Positions 26,901-42,300 of a stretch of DNA of 64,000 nt are shown here, one piece after another. The stretch is from Babylonia areolata (Eukaryota; Mollusca; Gastropoda; Neogastropoda; Buccinidae), in NCBI RefSeq assembly GCF_041734735.1, contig NC_134883.1:19825247-19889246 (forward strand), read 5' to 3'. The notes beneath the pieces were generated by a model. That model did no database searches. It worked only from the letters and a program-made list of their open reading frames with translations, and was not told where the DNA came from. A program made the position numbers and the translations under genes. The first letter of the stretch is position 1. Each line of letters opens with the position of its first letter.

Positions 26901-29900
26901 CATTGCTGGCTGCACCATTTCAACATTGCTGGCTGGCTCCACCATTTCTACATTGCTGACTGCATGATTTCCACATTCCTGGCTGCAGCATTTCAACATT
27001 GCTGGCTGGCTGCACCATTTCTACATTACTGGCTGGCTGCACCATTTCTACATTGCTGGCTACACCACTTCTACATTGCTGGCTGCACCATTTCAACATT
27101 GCTGGCTGGCTGCACCATTTCTACATTGCTGGCTACACCATTTATATATTGCTGGCTGTACCATTTCAACATTGCTGGCTGGCTGCACCATTTCTACATT
27201 GCTGGCTACACCATTTCTACATTGCTGGCTGCACTATTTCTATATTGCTGGCTGGCTTCAAAATTTCTACATTGCTGGCTGCAGCCATTTCTACACTGCT
27301 GGTTGGCTGCAGCATTTCTACATTGCTGGCTGCACAATGTCTACACTGCTGGCTGCAGCATTTCTACATTGCTGGCTGCACCACTTCTACATTGCTCGCT
27401 GGCAGCAACATTTCAACATTGCTGGCTGCTGCACCATTTCTACATTGCTGGCTGCTGCACCATTTCTACATTGCTGGCTGCTGCACCATTTCTACATTGC
27501 TGGCTGCACCATTGCAACATTGCTGGTTGCGGCATTTCTAAACAAGTATGGGGGAAACACGACACCTGATCAAATCAAAATTTTAGGGAATCAAACAGGA
27601 GAAGACTGAGTATTATATTCTAAATACACAGGTAGAAAAAGACACATGAACACTTATATGTTCACACTGACTGATAAGAACAACAAAAAAGAGCTTGTCA
27701 GACCTGAGGTTGCTGCTGTTCTGCTGACTGTAGGTGATGATAGGCCTGGTCCACACTGCACACCTCCACCTGTCCTGTGTACCTCTCATGGGGCAGGTTC
27801 ATGTCCACCTGTCTTGAGTTCCTCTCATGGGGCAGGTACATGTCCACCTGTCTTGAGTTCCTCTCATGGGGCAGGTACATGTCCACCCGTCCGTGTTCTC
27901 TCTGGCTGACTGTTTCACAGGGCCGACCCACACTGCTGCTCTGCCTGTAGTGTCCACACCATGGTCAATGGCATGTCACCACTAGTGGCTACACTATGGT
28001 CAATGGCATGTCACCACTAGTGTCCACACTATGGTCAATGGCATGTCACCACTAGTGGCCACACTATGGTCAATGGCATGTCACCACTAGTGTCCACACC
28101 ATGGTCAATGACATGTCACCACTAGTGCCCACACTATGGTCAATGACATGTCACCACTAGTGGCCACACCATGGTCAATGACATGTCACCACTAGTGGCC
28201 ACACCATGGTCAATGACATGTCACCACTAGTGGCCACACTATGGTCAATGACATGTCATCACTTGTGGCCACAATATGGTCAATGACATGTCACCACTAG
28301 TGGCCACACTATGGGCAATGGCATGTCACCACTAGTGGCCACACTATGGTCAATGACATGTCATCACTTGTGGCCACAATATGGTCAATGACATGTCACC
28401 ACTAGTGGCCACACTATGGGCAATGGCATGTCACCACTAGTGGCCACACTATGGTCAATGACATGTCACCACTAGTGGCCACACTATGGTCAATGACATG
28501 TCACCACTTGTGGCCACACTATGGTCAATGACATGTCACCATGTGTGGCCACACTATAGTCAATGACATGTCATCACTTGTGGCCACACTATGGTCAATG
28601 ACATGTCATCACTTGTGGCCACACTATGGGCAATGGCATGTCACCACTAGTGGCCACACCATGATCAATGGCAAGTCGACACTAGTGTCCACAATATGGT
28701 CAATGACATGTCACCACTAGTGGCCACACTATGGGCAATGGCATGTCACCACTAGTGGCCACACTAACTTCTGATGATTATTTCTGAATGAAAGCACATT
28801 TAACACAAAAGTGAAATAAAATTATTAGTTGAATGTTAAACTTTGAAACATCTTTTTTTGCTCTCTCTCTGGATGAATACATTATGAATCAAAACATCAC
28901 AGACAACATGGCTACTCTCTGGATGAATACATTATGAATCAAGACATCACAGACAACATGGCTGACTCTCTGGGTGAATATATTATGAATCAAAACATCA
29001 CAGACAACATGCTTCTCTATGGATGAATACATTATGAATCAAAACATCACAGACAACATGGCTGACTCTCTGGATGAATACATTATGAATCAAAACATCA
29101 CAGACAACATGCTTCTCTCTGGATGAATACATTATGAATCAAAACATCACAGACAACACACTTCTCTCTGGATGAATACATTATGAATCAAAACATCACA
29201 GACAACATGGCTGACTCTCTGGATGAATACATTATGAATCAAGACATCACAGACAACATGGCTGACTCTCTGGATGAATACATTATGAATCAAAACATCA
29301 CAGACAACATGGCTACTCTCTGGATGAATACATTATGAATCAAGACATCACAGACAACACACTTCTCTCTGGATGAATACATTATGAATCAAAACATCAC
29401 AGACAACATGGCTGACTCTGGATGAATACATTATGAATCAAAACATCACAGACAATATGGCTGACTCTCTGGATGAATACATTATGAATCAAAACATCAC
29501 AGACAACATGATGTGATGTGAACAGTGTTCTGTTGAATAAAGTGAACTGCAACACCAACATGATGTGAACAGTGTTCTGTTGAATAAAGTGAACTGCCAA
29601 TACCAACATGATGTGATGTGAACAGTGTTCTGTTTAATAAAGTGAACTGCAACACCAACATGATGTGAACAGTGTTCTGTTTAATAAAGTGAACTGCCAA
29701 CACCAACATGATGTGAACAGTGTTCTGTTGAATAAAGTGAACTCCAACACCAACATAATGTGATGTGAACAGAGTTCTCTGTCCCATCACCCTGTGACCC
29801 ACCTGCTGACTGTGACCCTGTGACCCACCTGCTGACTGTGACCCTCCTGCTGACTGTGACCCACCTGCTGACTGTGACCCTGTGACCCACCTGCTGACTG

Positions 29901-32900
29901 TGACCCACCTGCTGACTGTGACCCACCAGCTGACTGTGACCCACCTGCTGACTGTGACCCTGTGACCCACCTGCTGACTGTGACCCTGTGACCCACCTGC
30001 TGACTGTGACCCTGTGACCCACCTGCTGACTGTGACCCTGTGACCCACCAGCTGACTGTGACCCACCTGCTGACTGTGACCCTGTGACCCACCAGCTGAC
30101 TGTGACCCTGTGACCCACCAGCTGACTATGACCCTGTGACCCACCTGCTGACTGTGACCTGTGACCCGCCAGCTGACTGTGACCTGTGACCCACCAGCTG
30201 ACTGTGACCCTGTGACCCACCAGCTGACTGTGACCCTGTGACCCACCTGCTGACTATGACCCTGTGACCCACCTGCTGACTGTGACCCTGTGACCCACCT
30301 GCTGACTGTCCACTTGCAGACAACGTGACACACTGTGTCCAAAAGCTGCCCCACAGACATCACCCTGGGCTGGTGGTCCCTGGCAGTCAGCCAACACTTC
30401 AGGTCCTGGTTCACACTTTCTGCCTCCATGTCCTCACCCCCCCTCATCACACGCACCCTGCAACATACATCATCAGTGCACTGTAACATCATCACTCACC
30501 CTGCAACATACATCATCAGTGCACTGTAACATCATCACTCACCCTGCAACATACATCATCAGTGAACTGTAACATCACCACACGCAGTCTGCAACGTCAT
30601 CACACAACCTGCAGCACACATCATCACATTGCATACATCATCACAGCCTGCAGCATACATCATCACACTGCATACATCATCACAACCTGCAGCATACATC
30701 ATCACAACCTTCCAGCATACATCATCACAGCCTGCAGAATACATCATCAGTGCACTGTAACAACAGGAACATACACATCAAACACCACAGACAGGCTATT
30801 ACATGGTATAAGCACAGCAAATTATTTTAATGAATCATTCTACAATAAGCATAGTAAATGGCTTTAATTAACCATTGTAAGCACAGCAAATGACTTGAAT
30901 CATTCTACAATAAGCACAGCAAATGACTTTAATTACTGTACAATATGCACAGCAAATGACCTTAACCATTGTACAAAAAGCACAGCACATGACCTTAAAG
31001 GCTTAATCATTGGAAAGAAAAAAAAAAGCACAGCAAATGACTTAAATCATTGTACAAAAGCACAGGAAATGACTTTAATTGTTGTACAAAAAGCACAGCA
31101 AATGACTTAAATCATTGTACAACTGGTATAGCAAATTACTTTAATCATTGTACAATCAGTACAGCAAATGACCTTAATCATGTACAAAAACCACAGCAAA
31201 TGACTTAAATCATTGTATAAAAAGCACACCAAATGACTTTAATCATTGTGTAATTCGTACAGCAAATGACTTTAATCATTGTACAATTAGTACAGCAAAT
31301 GACTTTAATCACTGTACAATTAGTACAGCAAATGACTTTAATCAATGTGCAAAAAGCACAGCAAATAAATTTAATCATTGTACAGTGTGTACAGCAAATG
31401 ACCTTAATGATTGTACAAAAATCACAGCAAATGACTTTAATCATTGTACAATTAGTACAGCAAATGACTTTAATCACTCTACAATTAGTACACCAAATGA
31501 CTTTAATCATTGAACAATAAGCACAGCAAATGACTTTAATCATTGTACAATTAGTACAGCAAATGACTTAAATCATTGTACAATTAGTACAGCGCACAGC
31601 AAATGACTTTAATCATAGTACAAAAAGCACAGCGCAGCGCACAGCAAATGACTTTAATCATTGTACAAAAAGCACAGCGCACAGCAAATGACTAATCATT
31701 ATACAAAAAGCACAGCGTACAGCAAATAACTAATCATAGCACAGTGCATACAGTGTCTGGGCTATCCCACACTCATTGGTATTTTCTCCCCCTCCACTAA
31801 CAAAACTCTTAAGAAAAATCCACTCTAACGTATTTGTATGGGTGTGTAATTAAAACCTGACTGAATGACACAGGAATGAATGATGATCGCCAGAAGGCAG
31901 CTGTCAATCACCTCTACCCAAGCAGGCAGCCTTTAGTGTAAATTACTCTGTGTTTTGTAATGTGCTTACAGCTTGTGTGTCAGGTCAGAGGCATAGCCCT
32001 TGCTACTGGTACCATGTAACCCAGTACTACTTGCCGCTTGTGAAGTCTCCCAATGACAGACCAGGCAAAGGAGGAAACCTTTCCCAACATCTGTGAAGGC
32101 GGAAGAGGATGACCAAAGGGCAGGGGGAGCTCTTATCCTTGGCTGGAAGTCCTCCTAGGAGACGAAACTTCGAAGAAAAAACCTACACCTGCCGAGGCCG
32201 TTCTACATGTGGCAGTATCTGCACCTGTGGGACTCTGAGCTTCAGTAGGCAAGAGAGTGGGGAAGGGACACTCCTCTTCACTAAAAAAAAGACACCTGCG
32301 CTGGTCAGGCAACCAGGCCAATGTCAGAACGACGAGCTAACCCTTCAAAACCCAGCTTTCCCAAGCCCTGCAGCGACGGAGAAGTGGTAACGAGGACAGG
32401 CAGAGGATGCTGCTGGCAGTTCCTAGTCATGACTCTGCATGCAGGCGGCTGTGGGGTGATGGTCGTCCGCTGTAGACTGGGGTAGATGCGGTGCCCGTAT
32501 CCTCCCACAGTGTCAGAGCAGCCCTTTTTAGGGACAGTAACTGCTCTCCCCACATGAGGAAGGGAAGATAAAAGGATCCCTAAACAAAGCCTGCCTCGGC
32601 TAGTACCTAGTAGGAAACCGCACCTACTTGGACATCCAACACTTGCAGTTGAAAACAACAGAAGAAAAGAACCAGGAGTCATGCCCTGACTCTGGGTGCC
32701 TGGAATGTTCGCACCCTTTTAGACAGAGACGACAGACCAAAAACGCATACAGCGCTCATTGCTAGAATGCTTGATCGCTACCAGGTGGACATAGCAGCCC
32801 TGAGCGAAACCAGGTTTGCCGGTGAAACCCAGCTGGAGGAAGCTGGAGGGGGCTACACCTTCTACAGCATTGGGAAGGCACCCCAAGAACCTCAGGCGTG

Positions 32901-35486
32901 GGCTTTGCCATATGAACCAAACTTGCATGACAGCTTGACAGCCTTCCACTTTGGATAAATGATAGGTTGATAACCCTGTGTCTGAAGCTGTCCAAGGATC
33001 ACTTCTCCACAGTCATCAGCTGCTATGCCCCGACAATGACCAACCCTGATGACATCAAAGAAGCTTTCTACGAGGAGCTCAACCGCACCATTTCAGCAGT
33101 AGACAGAAAGAACAGGCTGATCATCCTTGGGGATTTCAATGTCCGCGTCGGCATAGACTTCTCCTAATGGCCAAAGTCCTAGGACAGCATGGCACTGGCA
33201 AGTGCAACTCCAACGGACTGCTTTTGCTCTCGCTCTGCGCGCAGCATGGACTGACCATCACCAACACCCTCTTCCAACAAGCAGACAAGTACAAGAACAC
33301 ATGGATGCACCCCCACTCCAAGCAGTGGCACATGCTGGAGAACCAGTTCTTGCAAACCAAGCAACTCGTACAGAAGAGGCTACGTGAGATGAAGAACACC
33401 TGGTGGGAGAGAAAGTCTGAAGAGCTTCAGTCTGCTGCTGATGCTCACGACACGAAGACCTTCCATGATGGTCTCCAAGCTGTGTATGGGCCGAGAGTCA
33501 CAGGATCAACCCCTGTCCCAGCCTTGGACCAGACCACCTTCCTGACAGACAAGAAAGACATCCTTGCCCGCTGGGCAGAGCACTTTAACACCCTCCTCAA
33601 CAGGGACTCATCCGTATCTGACAAGGTAATTGCAGCCCTCCCACAGCTACCAGTCAATGACTTGCTAGCTGCCCCTCCCAACAAGGTCGAGACCCAGAAG
33701 GCCCTGAAGCTGACAACGTCTGGGAAAGCACCAGGAGCAGATGGAATCAAGGCTGACATCTACAAGTATGGAGGCGAGGTGCTGACAGACAAGCCGACCG
33801 CCCTGTTCCAGTCTATCTGGGATAGAGGGGAGGTCCCCCAGGATTTCAAGGATGCTTCAATTGTCCACATTTACAAATGGAAGGGAGACCAAACATCCTG
33901 CAATAACCACCATGGAATCTCTCTCCTCTGCATTGCCGGCAAGATCTTTGCCCGCATCATACTGAACAGACTGATTGACCATGTCTATAACACAGTCATC
34001 CCTGAAGCACAGTGCGGCTTCCGCTCAGGCAGGAGAACATGTGACATGGTGTTTGCCGTATGCCAGATGCAAGAGAAGTGCGGTGAGCTGAACAAGGAGC
34101 TTCACATGGTCTTTGTAGACCTGACTAAGGTTTTGACACAGTGAACCGCCGTGGTCTGTGGAAGATCCTCCTAAAGTTCGGCTGCCAGAGAGCCTAATCC
34201 AGCTGATTGCATCATTCCTCGATGGCATGCAGGTGAGAGTACAGGAAAATACTGACATGTCGGATCCATTCCCTGTGGTAAATGGAGTGAAGCAGGGCTG
34301 CGTCCTGGCACCCACACTGTTCTCCATTCTCTTCTCTGCCATGCTGATTGAAGCCTTCCAAGACTGTGACCAGGGCATCTACATTCAGTTTCGCACAGAT
34401 GGCAAACTTTTCAACTTGCAGCAACTCCACGCTAGGTCCAGGGTGTTTGAGGCACTGTTGAGAGTTCCTTTTTTGCTGATGACTGCGCTTGCTGCACACA
34501 CCCATAAGGACATGCAGTTCATTATGGACAGGTTCTCAACCTCCTGTAGGTGCTTTGAACTCACCATCAGCCTCAGCAAGACCGAGTCCATGTACCAACC
34601 AGCTAGCTCACAGAACGCCAGTACCTCCCTCCCCCCCCCACCTGCAATCAAGATCAATGACACAGAGATCAAGTTAGTTGACAAGTTTTGCTACCTGGGC
34701 AGCACCCTATGCAGTAACAGAGCCCTTGATGCAGAAGTGATATTGCGCATCGCCAAGGCCAGCTCCGTCTTTGGCAGACTCAACAACAGGCTGTGGAACA
34801 ACAAAGGCATCAGCACCAAAATCAAAACCTACAGAGCTGTTGTGCTGACCACCTTGTTGTACTGCTGTGAAACATGGATGACTTATCACCGTCACATTCA
34901 ACACCTTGAGCAGTTTCACCAGAGATGCCTACGAAAGATCCTCGGCATAAAGTGGCAAGACAGGGTCTCCAACCTCCAGGTCCTAGACAGGACACATTGT
35001 CCACATGACAGACAGCAGGATCCCGAAGATGCTATTGTATGGCCAGCTGAAGGAAGGCCACCGCGAACTTGGAAGACCCTGCAAGCGCTTCAAGGATACC
35101 TTGAAGACAAACCTCAAAGCCTGTGACATAGACATCGCTTCCTGGGAAACTGATGCCCTTGACCGCTCTCACTGGAGGATGCTGTGCTCTAGTGGCATAA
35201 AGACGTTTGAAAACAAGAGAACGCTGGCCATTAAGAAGTGTGAGCGAAGGAAGCAGGGCTCAACTTCTGGAGATGTTTTCCCTTGCAACACCTGTGGGAA
35301 GTGCTGCACATCCAGAATCGGCATCTTCTCCCATATGAGGGCACACACCGACACATAAGCTTGCCTGTCTACTCATCTGTCGGACCGACAGGAGACTCCA
35401 ACATCATCACAGCTTGGGCTCTGACCCAGAATAGGCACTATATAAGTATCAATGATAATAATAAAATGCTGACAAAAACAGTTATG

Positions 35487-35523
<37 letters not shown>

Positions 35524-36314
35524 ATGTGCAAACATGTGCAGCATTCACATATTTAAAAACCTGCACAGAGATGAGAAACAGCAATCAAACTGAAAACAAA
35601 AAAGAGACATGCTGAAAGAGAGCAGCCTCACCTCAGCAGCTGTGTGTGATCCTGCAGCCCTGCATCAGGAGTGGCCTGCCCCTGCACACACCTCGCCCCT
35701 GCCTGACACAGCAGCCACCAGTCCTCCAGCCCCACACCACCCCCCTCCCACCCTGCCAGCCACACCTCTTGCAGGTCAAAGGTGGCTGTCAAGGGGAGGC
35801 AGTGGGCAAAGCGCACGGCGCCCTCAAACCGGCCCTGCAGGTAGGAGGGGTTCAGTTCTCGGTCAGGGACAGCACAACAACTGAAGCTGTCCTCAAACTG
35901 CACCACAGCTTCTTCAAAGCCCTTTAGCCACACAGGGGCCTTGTCCATGGAGCTGGCAGCATCACCCTCTTCACGGCTGCTGTCGTCAGAGTCAGATCCA
36001 CTCACTGTGGGGTCTGTCACCTCCATATCTCCACCCCTCTCCCCCACACTGTCACCACCTCCTTCCATCAAGATGGCACTGCCTTTGCCATGCTTCTTCA
36101 CAGTCTGGGAGCTGGCAGAGTTGACGGCACATGCTTCATGGTCAGTGCTGACAGGTGGCGACCTGTGCCGACCTCTCTGCTGGCGGCGGTGCTGTGTGGT
36201 CAGGGCCAGATCCCACAGAGAGAACTGTTGCAGAGGGGGAGGAGGGCAGTGCACCCACTCCCCCTCCTCCTCTCCATCTTCCTGCAACCTGTCTGCATCA
36301 CTGGGGCACTCTGC

Positions 36315-36349
<35 letters not shown>

Positions 36350-39300
36350 TCATGGGAAATTAACAAATGGTTCTACACTTTACCAAAAAAGTATGAGATA
36401 ATGCAGGAAACAAGGTGTGGTCACAAATAAAAGCAAAGATTGTTTTTGAATTCTGTTCCAGCAGGCAACCTCCCCCCTGCAATGCTGCCATTGTGTTGAT
36501 GTTGCTGCTGTTACACTGTGGTTGCTCCACTTGCACTGAGTTTGCAACTATTGCACTACAGCTGCTGCTACTACTTTGCCATTGCATGGAGGTTGCAGCC
36601 ATTGCACTGGGATTGCTGCTATTGCATTGAGGTTGCTACTATTGCACTGAGGTTGCTACTATTGCACTGAGGTTACTGCAATTGCACTGAGATTGCTGCT
36701 ATTGCACTGGCATTGCTGCTATTGCACTGATTGCACTGGTGTTGCTGCTATTCTACTGAGGTTGTGCTATTGCACTGTCATTGCACTGAGGTTGGAACCA
36801 CTGCATTAAGACTGCTGATATTTCATTGAGGTTACTGCTATTACACTGAGGTTGCTGCTATTACACTGAGGTGGCTGCTATTACACTGAGGATGCTACTA
36901 TTACTCTGAGGTTGCTACTTTTGCACAGCAATTGAACTATGATTGTGGAGGTTGCAGCCATTGCACTGAGATTGCATACATTGCACTGAGGTTGCTGCCA
37001 GCTGTACAGTGTATATCTGTGGCAGGTTTACAGTGCACAAAGTGTGCAGTCTATACCTTTGGCACAGCCAGAGACAGGTTTACAGTGCACAAAGTGTACA
37101 GTCTATACCTGTGGTATAGCCAGACAGGTTTACAGTGCACAAAGTGTACAGACTATACCTGTGGTTTTGGCAGTCAGGTTTACAGTGCACAAAGTGTACA
37201 GTCTATACCTGTGGTATAGGCAGTCAGGTTTACAGTGCACAAAGTGTACAGTCTACACCTGTGGTACAGCCAGAGACAGGTTTACAGAGCACAAAGTGTA
37301 CAGTCTATACCTGTGGTATAGGCAGTCAGGTTTACAGTGCACAAAGTGTAAATTAGTTATTTGTTAACTAAAAAAACACCCTTGCAAACTGTCACCATAT
37401 TATACATGTGTGTGTATATGTATATATATATATAGAGATAGATATAGATAGACAGATAGATAGATAGATATAGAGATATCATGTCAGGTCTGACAGATAT
37501 ATCTGCTACTGGTAACCTGGATCCCAGTACTACCTGTCACAGGGTCGAATTGCTGGCAACTAAACCAGCACCCCCACCAGTCCTCTCAGGAGGATGGTGA
37601 GGAGGGTGGCTAGACACCCTGGTGGAAATAAATGACCCATCAAAGGGCGGCAGCTCTGGAGAACTACCTGCGGCCACCTAGCTAAGGGAGTAAACCCTGA
37701 CAGAAAATCCGGTGCAGGGCCCCTAAGGCAGTTGGATGGCAAACTTTGTCACTTTCCGGCAGCTCCTGCAGCCGCGTTGGCACCAAAACGTAACAGCCTT
37801 GCTGTTCCTTTGAATCTGTCAGCAAGGCGGAGAGGGGGGACAAGCTGCATGGGCAACAGCCTGTCTTCCATATTACAATGCCCAGGCTTATATCCGTCCA
37901 TCCATCCACAAACACCTTACACCTACAACCTGGAGAGGACACTCCAGCTTTGCTACTAGCACTAGCGTCGGAATAACACGTGAAGCAACAGTTACTGGTT
38001 ATAAGTTAGCGCTCAGTTGGAGTAGAGCCGACGCCAGGGGTTGCTTCTGACAGTGGGAGGGACCCTCGCGTCCCACTGGACAGCTACCACCCGCCCAAAC
38101 TGGGCAGCCCCCAGCCAATTACGTGCTGTCCCGCCACAACCTGCCTTCTTCTATGAGTGTGTGAAGATTAGGAGAATATCTGACAAGCAGGTCGTTAATT
38201 TCTGCACCAGGCAAAAAGAAAACTTCAAGAAACGGATCAACAATGAAACTGGCCTGTTGGAATGTCCGGACAATGATGCCTGGGCTCTCCCAAGATCTGC
38301 AAGACATCAGTGACACCAGAAAGACAGCCATCATAAACAGCAAGCTAAAGAGACTAAATGTAGACATTGCCACTCTGCAGGAAACACGGCTGGCTGACTC
38401 AGGAACACTAAAGGAGAGGGACTACACCTTCTTCTGGCAAGGAAAGAGCTCTGATGCCCCAAGAGAGCACGGAGAAGGCTTTGCAGTCAGGAACAGCCTG
38501 CTGAACATGATTGAACCAGGCAGCGGCGGTTCAGAACGACTCCTGACTCTTCACCTCAACACCTCTGAAGGCTATGTCACTTCGTCAGCGCATATGCTCC
38601 AACTCTGTCCGCCTCTCCAGACGCCAAGGATGAGTTCTACGAAAATCTCGCATCAACCATAAGGAACATCCCCAGGACAGAACAACTTGTTCTCCTGGGT
38701 GACTTCAATGCCAGAGTGGGTGCAGACAACGATTCGTGGCTATCCTATCTCGGTTCCTTTGGAGTGGGGAAAATGAATGAGAACAGACAGCAACTACTTG
38801 AGTTTTGTGCCTGCCATGAACTGTACATCGCCAACTCCTTCTTCAAGATGAAGCCCCAACACAAAGTCTCCTGGAGGCACCCACGCTCAAAACATTGGCA
38901 CCAACTGGATCTGATCCTAGTAAGACAAGCTGCCATCAAAAACCTTCTCCACACTCATTCTCACCACAGCGCAAACTGCAACACGGACCACTCTCTGGTA
39001 TGCTGCAAGATCAGACTGCAACCAAAGAAGTTCCACTGCTCAAAGAAACAAGGGAACTCTCACACTGACATCAGCAAGATGTCTCAGCCAGACCTTGTAG
39101 AACAGTTCGCAGAGGCCTTTGAGAGAGAATTCGATGCACTGCAGCCTAGAGACTCTTGCCACAGAAAGATGGGAAACGCTACGAGACACCATGCACCGCA
39201 TTGCTATGGCCACCTTTAGGAAGAAAACCGCGAAGTCCCACAACTGGTTTGAGGTCAAATCATCAGAGATGACTCCCATTATTGAGGCCAAGCGCGCTGC

Positions 39301-42300
39301 ACTCACCGAATACAAACGGTCACCCAGTGAGAAGAACCTGCAAATCCTCAGGGCCACCAGAAGTAAGGTTCAGCTTAACGCCAGGCGATGTGCGAATGAG
39401 TACTGGACAGAGCTAAGCGAAGAGATACAGAATGCTGCTGAAAGAGGCAACATCCAAGGGATGTATGATGGCATCAAGAAGGCACTGGGACCAACACAAA
39501 GCAAGACTGCCCCCCTCAAATCCTCCACTGGGGAAGTAATCAACGATCCTAGCCAGCAGATGGAGAGATGGGTGGAACACTACTCCGACCTCTACTCCAC
39601 AGAAAACATGGTGTCCAACTCAGCCCTGGATGCCATCAAGTGCATGCCGGTCATGGAAGAACTTGATGCAGAGCCAACTGAGGACAAACTCAGCAAGGCT
39701 ATTAACTGCCTAACATCAGGCAAGGCACCTGGCAGCAACGGAATTCTCCCAGACCTCATTAAACACTGCAAGACTACTCTTCTGCATCCTCTGCACACAG
39801 TCCTCTGTCAGTGCTGGAATGAGGGAGCTGTACCGCAGGACATGAGGGATGCCAAGATCATCACCCTGTACAAAAACCAAAGGGTGAAAGGAGCGACTGC
39901 AACAACTACAGAGGCATCTCGCTTCTCAGCATTGTAGGCAAAGTCTACACTCGGGTCCTTCTAATCCGCCTGCAGAAACTGGCTGAACGTGTTTACCCGG
40001 AATCACAGTGCGGTTTCCGAGCAGAGAGATCCACGGTAGACATAATCTTCTCCCTTCACCAAATCCAGGAGAAGTGCAGGGAGCAGAGGATGCCCCTGTA
40101 TGTTGTATTCCTTGACCTCACCAAGGCCTTTGACCTAGTCAGCAGAGACGGCCTTTTCAGGGCTCTTCGAAAGATCAGCTGTCCCCCCAAACTGCACAGC
40201 CTGATTGAGTCCTTCCACTCCAACATGAAAGGGATGCTGCAGTTTAATGGTAACCTCTCCAAGCCCTTCGATGTACGCAGCAGTGTCAAACAAGGCTGCG
40301 TCCTCGCCCCCACCCTATTTGGAATCTTCTTTGCTTTTCTCCTGAGTCATGCATTCAGCACAGCACAAGAAGGGATTTACCTGCGACCAGATCAGATGGC
40401 AGGCTCTTCAATCTCGCCCGCCTCAGAGCAAGGACAAAATTCTGTGAAGCCCTCATCAGAGACATGCTCTTTGCTGACAATGCCGCAGTTGTGACCCACA
40501 CACAGCAGGACTTGCAGTCACTAATGGACCGCTTCTCCCAGGCCTGCAAAGATTTCAGTCTGACCATCAGTCTCAAGAAGACAAACGTCCTAGGCCAAGA
40601 CACGCCATCTCCACCAGCCATTACCATTGATCACTACGAGCTTGAAGCCATCCATCAATTCACATACCTTGGGTCCACCATCACCAACAACCTCTCCCTT
40701 GACACTGAGATCAACAAGAGGATCGTTAAGGCAGCCACAACTCTAGCCTGCCTCACACAAAGAGTGTGGACAAATCCCAAGATGACCACGAAGACAAAGA
40801 TGGCTGTATACAATGCCTGCGTCCTCAGCACCTTGCTGTATGGCAGTGAGGCGTGGACCACACATGCTCGTCAGGAGAAAAGGCTCAATACCTTCCACCT
40901 GAGAAGCCTATGGCGCATACTCAGCATCTCCTGGCAAGACAAGGTGACAAACACCGAAGTCCTGACTCGCGCTGGCCTCCCGACCACGTATACCATGCTG
41001 AGACAGCATCAGCTGGCTGGGCCACGTTCGCCACATGGAAGATGGTCGCATCCCAAAAGACATCCTTTATGGAGAGCTCGCCACAGGGCAGAGAAGCATC
41101 GGCCTCCCACAACTGAGATACAAAGACGTTTGCAAACGTGACATGAAGGTGCTTGAGATAAACATTGAGTCCTGGGAGGACCTTGCAGATGACCACAACA
41201 GCTGGAGAAGCACTCTCAAGAATCAGCTACCGAATGGTGAAAACAAACTGTCAGCTGCTGCAGCAGAAAAGTGAGCTCGCAGAAAAGGGACGGCAGCCAA
41301 CATACCAGCATCAACTTACACATGTGACCGCTGCGACAGACTGTCTCTCTCGCATCGGTCTCTACAGTCACAGGCAACACTGCTTGGTCCAAGCAGACAG
41401 CCCAATTAGACATCCATGGTCAGCCATGACCGAAGGAGGCCTACTGGTATATATATATATATACATATACGTATACGTATACATATATATATATATATAT
41501 TACCTCTATCACTAAAGGTGGTGTAAATTGAAAAAAAAAAGTGTACAGTCTATACCTGTGGCATGGTGGGAGCACCCCCAAGCAGATCCAGCAGAAACTA
41601 GAAAAGCATCTGTCATGTACCACTCCAGCTTTTCCTTGTGAAAGCCCCGAAAGCGGTTGCCTGGTTGCTTGTTACAGTAAAGATAATCTGCAAATGAGAA
41701 TGAAAGATCATGAGATCTCATCTCAAAGTAGAAGATACAGTGAGTGAGATCATATAAAACAGACATGAAAAACTCTCAAAGTAATAACTATTCCAATAAA
41801 CGACTGTTACATGATTATATCGTCATCTCTCAACTTTCACTTTCTTAAATGTCATTAAGTTTGCACATGCATACACAATTGATCTGAACAGAACATTAAA
41901 CACCAAAGTCAGTATTTCTCATTTAAATGGAATGTCAAACACTAAAGTCAGTATTAAACAGAACAACAAACACCAAAGTCAGTATTTCTCACTTAAATGG
42001 AACGTCAAACACCAAAGTCAGTATTTCTCATTTAAATGGAACGTCAAACACCAAAGTCAGTATTAACCCCTAGGCTGCCTGCATGACGAGATAACTCGTC
42101 ATGGCAAGCATGTATGCTTCGCTGCCTGCATGACGAGATAACTCGTCATCGAAATATTCTGACTTTTCCCTGTTTTGCATTCAGTTCGTTGGCAAAAATG
42201 CTGGTAGCTTTAGCTTGGGGAATCTTTCTGGATTCTATTCATAGCTAGAAACACCATCTGCGTCATAAGGCAGTCGTTTATTTGAACGTTTTGGTTGGGT

